In this document: piece by piece, positions 16,350 to 21,479 of the stretch | Position numbering within the stretch: the stretch's first letter is position 1 | How the letters are laid out: each line of letters starts with the position of its first letter | Assembly (NCBI GenBank): GCA_035714225.1 | Contig: DASTMK010000141.1 | Coordinates: 1 to 21,479, forward strand | Direction: 5' to 3' | Length of the DNA stretch: 21,479 bases | Source: CAADGY01 sp035714225 | Lineage (GTDB): Bacteria; Acidobacteriota; Terriglobia; Bryobacterales; Bryobacteraceae | The notes under the pieces: generated by a model | What the model saw: only the letters and a program-made list of their open reading frames with translations | Told to the model about the DNA's origin: nothing | The model's database searches: none | Program-made: the position numbers and the translations under genes

Positions 16350-17435
16350 ATGACCGAAATTGTCCGCCGCCGCGAATTCATATACTCGGCGCTTGGTTTC
16401 AGCTTCGCGGGAGCGGGCTGGACCCAAAACCGCCCGGAGCGCCTGGATCGCAACCAGCTTCTTGTCTACCGCGACGCCGCCGGGCAAGTGAAGCCAGTAC
16501 GGACGCGCGGCGACTGGCTGAAGAGGCGGGCTGAAATCCTGCGTGGCATGCAGGAAATAATGGGACCGCTGCCCGGACGCGAAAAGCGTTGTCCGCTCGA
16601 TGTACGAACGGAAGAGGAGGCCGATGCCGGAACCTATGTGCGGCGCCTGGTCACCTACGCCGCGGAGCCTGGCGGCCGCGTGCCGGCTTATTTGCTGGTC
16701 CCCAAGGCGTTGCTGGATTCGGGCAAGCGGGCTCCGGCGGTGTTGTGCCTGCATCCCACGGATAACAAAATCGGCCACAAGGTCGTGGTGGGACTGGGCG
16801 GCCGTCCGAACCGGCAGTATGCGTCGGAGCTTGCGGAGCGCGGTTATGTCACCCTGGCGCCACCGTATCCGCAACTGGCCGATTATCAGCCCGACCTGAA
16901 GGCGCTCGGCTATCGGAGCGGCACGATGAAGGCGATTTGGGACAACATGCGCGGGCTGGATTTGTTAGAGACGCTGCCATTTGTCCGCAAAGGCGCTTTC
17001 GGCGCGATCGGACATTCGCTGGGTGGACACAATTCGGTATACACGGCCGTGTTCGATTCCCGAATTCAGGTGATCGTCTCGAGCTGCGGCCTCGATTCAT
17101 ATCTGGATTACAAAGACGGCGATATTCGCGGCTGGACCAGCGACCGTTACATGCCCGGGCTGCTCGCTTACAAAGACCGGCTCCAGGACATTCCGTTCGA
17201 CTTTCACGAGATGATCGGAGCGCTGGCGCCGCGCATGTGCTTCATCAGCGCGCCGCTCAAGGACGACAACTTCAAGTGGCAGAGTGTGGACCGGATTGCC
17301 GCCGCGGCGCGGCCTGTTTATAATTTGTACGGCAAACCGGAAAATCTGCGAGTAGAACATCCCGACTGCGACCACGATTTTCCGGATGCCATGCGCGAGA
17401 TCGCGTATTCACTTTTCGATCGGCACCTGCGTTAG
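16350..17435 (+). CDS. Tat-exported alpha/beta hydrolase
   Basis: This 361-residue protein begins with a twin-arginine-type leader (RRREFIYSALGF at 6-17, followed by a hydrophobic stretch), suggesting Tat export. The hydrolase core contains the nucleophile elbow GHSLGG with Ser223, a likely acid at Asp305 or Asp306, and His342 in DCDHDF, which gives a complete Ser-Asp-His triad. It most resembles the dienelactone-hydrolase or acetyl-xylan-esterase-like groups, so an ester substrate is likely, possibly on plant polysaccharide. It sits 18 bases after the SDR gene and 12 bases before the transglutaminase-like gene, so the three may be co-transcribed. Confidence 0.85.
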   Translation: MTEIVRRREFIYSALGFSFAGAGWTQNRPERLDRNQLLVYRDAAGQVKPVRTRGDWLKRRAEILRGMQEIMGPLPGREKRCPLDVRTEEEADAGTYVRRLVTYAAEPGGRVPAYLLVPKALLDSGKRAPAVLCLHPTDNKIGHKVVVGLGGRPNRQYASELAERGYVTLAPPYPQLADYQPDLKALGYRSGTMKAIWDNMRGLDLLETLPFVRKGAFGAIGHSLGGHNSVYTAVFDSRIQVIVSSCGLDSYLDYKDGDIRGWTSDRYMPGLLAYKDRLQDIPFDFHEMIGALAPRMCFISAPLKDDNFKWQSVDRIAAAARPVYNLYGKPENLRVEHPDCDHDFPDAMREIAYSLFDRHLR

Positions 17436-17447
17436 CGAAGGAGCGGC

Positions 17448-19220
17448 ATGAATCGCCTTGCACTTGTCTTACTTTTCCTCGTACCGCTATGGGCGGCGGA
17501 GACTGTTAAGGAGCACTCTGTCGTCGTCGATGCTTCAGACGCCACTTACACGATCGATGTGGCCGGCACGATGGATCCGGAGAACATTGCCATAGAACTG
17601 GAGAATCTGGGCGACGCATCGGTGGTTTCTCCCCGCGTTACCGTGAACGGAAAATTCGACTGGTACGACGTGAAATCGATTGCCGGCGAGGTAACGCGCG
17701 GATTGACCACTGACGAGGAGAAGGCGATGGCGCTCTTCCAGTGGGTGCTGTATAAACGCTACCAGCGATCGCCCCACGACCGCTCCGCGCTGCATCCCGT
17801 GCGCGCGATGAACGGCTATGGATACGGCATCTGCGGGCACACCTCGGCGTGGATGAAGGCGCTCTGGACCGTGGCAGGATTGAGGGCGCGTGTGCAGGAA
17901 TTATGGGGACACACGGTTTCCGAAGTGTTTTACGACGGCGCCTGGCACATGCTGGACGCCAACGTGAAAGTGTTCTACCTGAACCGGGACAACCGCACCA
18001 TCGCGAGCTTGGCGGAACTCGAAAAAGACAGAACGCTCATCGAGCGCACCATTCATTCGCACGATCCATGGGTCCGCCAGCCGGACACACGCGAGCACAA
18101 TGAAGAACTGGTGCAATACCTGGTGACGGCGAAGGACAACTTCGAAGAGCATGCTTACGACGGCGAGATCGAAAAGAACCACACCATGGCGATGTCGCTG
18201 AAACCCGGTGAAAAGCTGGTCCGATGGTGGAAGCCGGTGCTGGGGAAGTTTGAAGGCCGCGACAAACGCCCGGAAGTCCCCTCGACGTATGCAAACGGGC
18301 AATTGATCTGGGAGCCCGATTTGAAGCGGGTGGATCTCAAAGGCTACATCCATGCGATGGACAATGTTGCCACGCGCGGCGAGGGCGGACGCGGTCTGCC
18401 CGTACACATCGCGGACTTGCAGGATGAGCGGCACACACGTCCGTCGCGCTTCACCATCCCGATCCACAGTTCCTATCCGATCATCGGCGGGCGCTTGTGG
18501 TGCACGCTCGTAAAGGAGGGGAACTCCAGCCTCGACCAGGCGGCCATTTTTTACGGAGAACCCGGCTGGGGAGGCGGAAACCTGTATACGTTCCAGTGGG
18601 GGAAGGGATCAAGAGACGTCGAGTTCGATTTGGACCCCAACATCATGCGATCCGGTGTGGTTTATAACTACACCATCGGCTTTAACCTGCGCGGGAATGC
18701 CAAGTCCGATCCGCCGTCGCAGGCAGGGTTGGAACGAGTACGAGTGGTGACGGACCTTCAGGTCTCTCCGCATTCGCTGCCTGCTTTGTCGCTTGGAAAA
18801 AATCTGGTGCAATTCCGCGACGAATCGGCGGCAGGCCGGCGGGTCCGGATTACGCACCGCTGGCGGGAAGTTCACGACCGCCGCCCACCCGCCGCTATCA
18901 CCGTGGCATCCACCCCGCGCGATGGCGGGGAAGTGCAGGCGCTTGCGCCGGTTCTGAAATGGAATGCCCCAACGAATAATGCTTCAGGCGAAATCGTCGA
19001 TTACCAGGTAATGGTGAGTTTGCGCCCGGACTGCCGTTGGCCGCTTTCGCCTACCCTTCACCAGAACACCGGCACGGCGAAAACAGAATGGACGGTGCCG
19101 CAGAGTTTTCTGAATCCAGGCACAACGTATTACTGGAAGGTGCGCGCTCGTAACGTTCATGGCGACGTCGGCCCGTGGGGTTCCGTCTTCCACTTCCGGA
19201 CCGCTGCGGCCGCGAAATAA
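17448..19220 (+). CDS. Exported transglutaminase-like protein with FN3-like C-terminus
   Basis: This 590-residue protein has a Sec signal peptide (MNRLALVLLFLVPLWAA, probable cleavage near residue 17). A transglutaminase-like region contains the triad Cys129 (GYGICGHTSAWMKALW), His155 (LWGHTV) and Asp170 (WHMLDAN). Such domains act as cysteine proteases, peptide-linkage enzymes or amidases; the substrate here is unknown. The middle (about 230-480) is unassigned and rich in aromatic and charged residues. Residues about 485-585 form a fibronectin-III-like domain with ALAPVLKWNAP and TTYYWKVRARNVHG, suited to binding at the cell surface or outside. AAGGAG precedes the ATG by seven bases. Confidence 0.82.
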   Translation: MNRLALVLLFLVPLWAAETVKEHSVVVDASDATYTIDVAGTMDPENIAIELENLGDASVVSPRVTVNGKFDWYDVKSIAGEVTRGLTTDEEKAMALFQWVLYKRYQRSPHDRSALHPVRAMNGYGYGICGHTSAWMKALWTVAGLRARVQELWGHTVSEVFYDGAWHMLDANVKVFYLNRDNRTIASLAELEKDRTLIERTIHSHDPWVRQPDTREHNEELVQYLVTAKDNFEEHAYDGEIEKNHTMAMSLKPGEKLVRWWKPVLGKFEGRDKRPEVPSTYANGQLIWEPDLKRVDLKGYIHAMDNVATRGEGGRGLPVHIADLQDERHTRPSRFTIPIHSSYPIIGGRLWCTLVKEGNSSLDQAAIFYGEPGWGGGNLYTFQWGKGSRDVEFDLDPNIMRSGVVYNYTIGFNLRGNAKSDPPSQAGLERVRVVTDLQVSPHSLPALSLGKNLVQFRDESAAGRRVRITHRWREVHDRRPPAAITVASTPRDGGEVQALAPVLKWNAPTNNASGEIVDYQVMVSLRPDCRWPLSPTLHQNTGTAKTEWTVPQSFLNPGTTYYWKVRARNVHGDVGPWGSVFHFRTAAAAK

Positions 19221-19341
19221 CCCGAGTGATCCAAAGAGGTCTGATTCCTCGCGTTAGTTAGTCGAAGATTATCTGGGATACCGCCGGGGCCGTTCCGGTT
19301 GCGGCGGTTGGCGTAAGCATCTATTCGACGGAGTTGCTGTT

Positions 19342-20973
19342 ATGAAGAAGTGTGCGACGCTCCTTTTTGTTGCGGTTCTGTTTTTACAGGCTCAGCACAA
19401 CCATCACGAATCCACTCACCAGAAGCCGGTCGAATTGCTGGAGGGGTTGGGCGACCACACGCACCCGATTGCCACGAATTCGCAGATGGCCCAGAAGTTT
19501 TTCGATCAGGGCCTGGCGCTCGTGTTCGGTTTCAATCACGATGAAGCCGCCCGCTTGTTCGCACGCGCCGCGGAACTGGAGCCGAAATCGCCGATGCCGC
19601 ATTGGGGAATCGCGCTGGCTCTGGGACCGAATTACAACATGCCGCCAATGCCCGAACGGGAAGAGAAGGCGTGGCAGGCAATAGAAAAAGCGGTCGAGCT
19701 GTCCAAACGGGCGCCGGAGAACGAGCGCGCCTATGTAAACGCACTGGTGAAGCGGTACTCGAAAGACCCGGAAGAAGACCGCAAGCAACTCGCGGTGCAT
19801 TACAAAGACGCGATGAAGGAAGTCATGAAGCGCTATCCCGACGACCTGGACGCCGCGACGTTTTACGCCGAAGCCTTGATGAACCTGCGGCCGTGGCAGC
19901 TATGGAGCAAAGATGGTGTGCCGGCGGAGGGAACTCTCGAGATTCTGGAAGTACTCGAGGGTGTGCTGCGGCGCGACCCGCGCCACCCCGGCGCCAACCA
20001 CTACTACATTCACTCGGTGGAAGCGTCAAAGAACCCGGAGCGGGCGCTGCCGAGCGCAATGCGTCTCGGTTCGCTCATGCCTGGCGCGGGCCACATGGTC
20101 CACATGCCGTCGCACATCTTCCTGCGCGTTGGCGATTTTGAGCAGTCCGCCATGGTCAACGAGACGGCTTCCGAGGTGGACCGGAAATACATCGAGCGGT
20201 CTGGCGCCAAGGGGATCTACCCGCTGATGTACTATTCGCACAACCTGCACTTCGTATCGTATGCGCGCATGTTGCAGGGCCGCTTCGAGCAGGCGTTGGA
20301 TTATTCGAAACGGTTGCGGAAAAACGTTGACGGTGCCATCGACGAAATGCCCATGCTGGGGCCGTACGGTGCTTTCGAATGGCTGGTGCTCACGCGATTT
20401 GGCAAGTGGAAGGAGATGCTGGCGGAGCCCGAGCCCAGTGAGAAACATCCGTTTATGCAGGCAATGTACCGGTACTCCCGTGGGCTGGCGTTCGCCGGTT
20501 TGGGGAATGTGCCGGAGGCGGAAGCGGAACGGGAACGCATGGGAGCTTTTTGTACCCGGATTCCCGAGAGCGAAATGCTAATGGTCAACACCATGCGAAG
20601 CGTTCTGGATATTGGCATGGTGGAGCTGGACGCGCGCATCGCGCGCGCGAAAGGGGATTCAGCCGCGGAAGTTGCACACTTCCGCCGTGCCGCCGAACTC
20701 GAGGACCAGTTGAACTATATGGAGCCGCCGGACTGGCACTACCCGGTCCGTGAAGCGCTTGGCGGGGCCCTGTTGCGGCAGGGCAAAGCGGCCGAGGCGG
20801 AAGCGGTTTTCCGACGGGATCTGGAACTGCATCCGCGCAACGGCCGTTCGCTGTTCGGGCTGATGGAAGCGATGAAGATGCAGAAGAAGCAGGTGAGCGT
20901 AGACTGGATTCAAAAAGAATTTCAGGAGGCTTGGCGAGACTCGCCAATGACGCTCAAAGTGGCCGATCTTTAA
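19342..20973 (+). CDS. Exported TPR-repeat protein
   Basis: This 543-residue protein starts with a signal peptide (MKKCATLLFVAVLFLQAQ) and then a His-rich stretch (HNHHESTHQ). It is built of helical TPR-like repeats. The first is FDQGLALVFGFNHDEAARLF followed by ARAAELEPKSPMPHWGIALALG; the last (near EAEAVFRRDLELHPRNGRSL) lies close to the C-terminus. This family recurs in soil bacteria such as Acidobacteriota and Planctomycetota, usually as a periplasmic protein of unknown function. TPRs imply protein binding. GGAG at 19330-19333 is the ribosome site. The upstream gap of 121 bases (19221-19341) may hold a promoter, but I see no convincing one. Confidence 0.85.
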   Translation: MKKCATLLFVAVLFLQAQHNHHESTHQKPVELLEGLGDHTHPIATNSQMAQKFFDQGLALVFGFNHDEAARLFARAAELEPKSPMPHWGIALALGPNYNMPPMPEREEKAWQAIEKAVELSKRAPENERAYVNALVKRYSKDPEEDRKQLAVHYKDAMKEVMKRYPDDLDAATFYAEALMNLRPWQLWSKDGVPAEGTLEILEVLEGVLRRDPRHPGANHYYIHSVEASKNPERALPSAMRLGSLMPGAGHMVHMPSHIFLRVGDFEQSAMVNETASEVDRKYIERSGAKGIYPLMYYSHNLHFVSYARMLQGRFEQALDYSKRLRKNVDGAIDEMPMLGPYGAFEWLVLTRFGKWKEMLAEPEPSEKHPFMQAMYRYSRGLAFAGLGNVPEAEAERERMGAFCTRIPESEMLMVNTMRSVLDIGMVELDARIARAKGDSAAEVAHFRRAAELEDQLNYMEPPDWHYPVREALGGALLRQGKAAEAEAVFRRDLELHPRNGRSLFGLMEAMKMQKKQVSVDWIQKEFQEAWRDSPMTLKVADL

Positions 20974-21010
20974 GCCGTAATAAGTTTTTTCCTCACCCCC
21001 ACCCTCCGAG

Positions 21011-21040
21011 GCGCGCCGGTCTTTCCGGCGCGCTATTTTT
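21011..21040 (+). terminator. Rho-independent terminator after the TPR gene
   Basis: A perfect 9-bp GC stem (GCGCGCCGG paired with CCGGCGCGC) closes a TCTTT loop, and TATTTTT follows. It lies 37 bases after the stop at 20973 and terminates + strand transcription. On the minus strand no T-run follows the stem, so it works mainly for the TPR gene. The stem touches the stop codon of the convergent gene (21033-21035). Confidence 0.85.
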
Positions 21041-21479
21041 GTGTAGCCAGTTCCGGCGACAGGCTCCCCGCTGCCTCATACATCGCCAGGATGTTCGCCG
21101 GTGGAGTGTCGGCCTGGATGTTGTGTGTGGGGCTGAGGATGTAGCCGCCGCCGGCGCCGAGAACGGCGATATGCTCCCGCGCCGTCTGGTGTACCTCGCC
21201 AGGTGTGCATCGGGGAAGCGTCGCCTGTACATCCATGCCGCCGTGAAAGCAGAGCCTGTCGCCGAAGGTGCTTTTGATTTCTTGCGGGTTCATGCCTTCG
21301 GCGCTGAATTGCAGCACGTCCAGCACATCGGTTCCGATATCGATGAGCGCGGGGATGAAGGGGCGCACAGCGCCACAGGAATGGTACATCACCCGGGTGC
21401 CCAGTTCGTGAACGCGCCGGTTGAGACGCTCATGATGCGGCGCGACGAGCTTGCGCCACATGCGCGGCGACATCAGAAT
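21033..21479 (-). CDS. Uroporphyrinogen decarboxylase-family (methyltransferase-like) protein, partial
   Basis: This minus-strand gene is open to the right edge; its N-terminal part lies beyond the window, and 149 codons ending at TAG (21035-21033) are visible. The sequence includes VMYHSCGAVRPFIPALIDIG with the HSCG motif, then the VLQFSAEGMN strand, a DRLCFHGGMDVQ stretch and GGYILSPTHNIQADTPPANI. This is typical of the URO-D fold group used in methyltransferases of the MtaA/CmuA type; the His and Cys of HSCG are likely metal ligands. It is not necessarily the haem-pathway HemE. The ATG at 21471-21473 is internal, because the reading frame continues upstream (IL before MSPRMW). Confidence 0.85.
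   Translation of the reverse strand: MLMSPRMWRKLVAPHHERLNRRVHELGTRVMYHSCGAVRPFIPALIDIGTDVLDVLQFSAEGMNPQEIKSTFGDRLCFHGGMDVQATLPRCTPGEVHQTAREHIAVLGAGGGYILSPTHNIQADTPPANILAMYEAAGSLSPELATQK

Noticed and set aside
21033..21473. Complete small gene starting at ATG 21471-21473 on the minus strand
   Set aside because: The frame is open to the window edge, and URO-D family proteins are usually more than 300 residues. This is the C-terminal part of a truncated gene.

Overview
The window reads as a chromosomal segment of a high-GC soil-type bacterium. My best guess is an Acidobacteriota of the Solibacter/Bryobacter kind. The basis is indirect: a compact type VI secretion (T6SS) operon next to secreted hydrolase, transglutaminase and TPR proteins and a uroporphyrinogen-decarboxylase-like methyltransferase. 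No rRNA or other taxonomic marker is present, so the placement is inference.

Positions 1-9213 hold part of a T6SS core operon, all on the + strand: the last codons of TssC (sheath), then Hcp (inner tube), TagJ/ImpE, TssA, TssE, TssF, TssG (baseplate) and ClpV/TssH (sheath-recycling ATPase). The genes are packed with gaps of a few bases or with overlaps, so they are probably co-transcribed and partly translationally coupled. TssB, the rest of TssC and the membrane-complex genes (TssJ, TssK, TssL, TssM) are not in the window.

Positions 9265-15332 are the spike and effector module on the same strand: VgrG, a PAAR-type tip protein with an Ala-rich insert and a CxxC tail, an FHA-DUF4123 fusion (effector adaptor), an unrecognised 132-residue protein, a 387-residue protein with two tandem PD-(D/E)XK nuclease-like domains, and a helical 298-residue protein overlapping its stop codon. 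I read the last two as a candidate DNase effector and its immunity protein. The adaptor would load the nuclease on the VgrG-PAAR tip. A duplicated nuclease domain with both active sites apparently intact is the most interesting item here.

Positions 15333-15551 contain a long imperfect palindrome built of 10-bp units. After it come genes that look unrelated to secretion: an SDR dehydrogenase, a Tat-exported alpha/beta hydrolase, an exported transglutaminase-like protein with an FN3-like C-terminus and an exported TPR protein, all on +. A strong rho-independent terminator follows. The window ends in a truncated, convergent URO-D-family gene on the minus strand.
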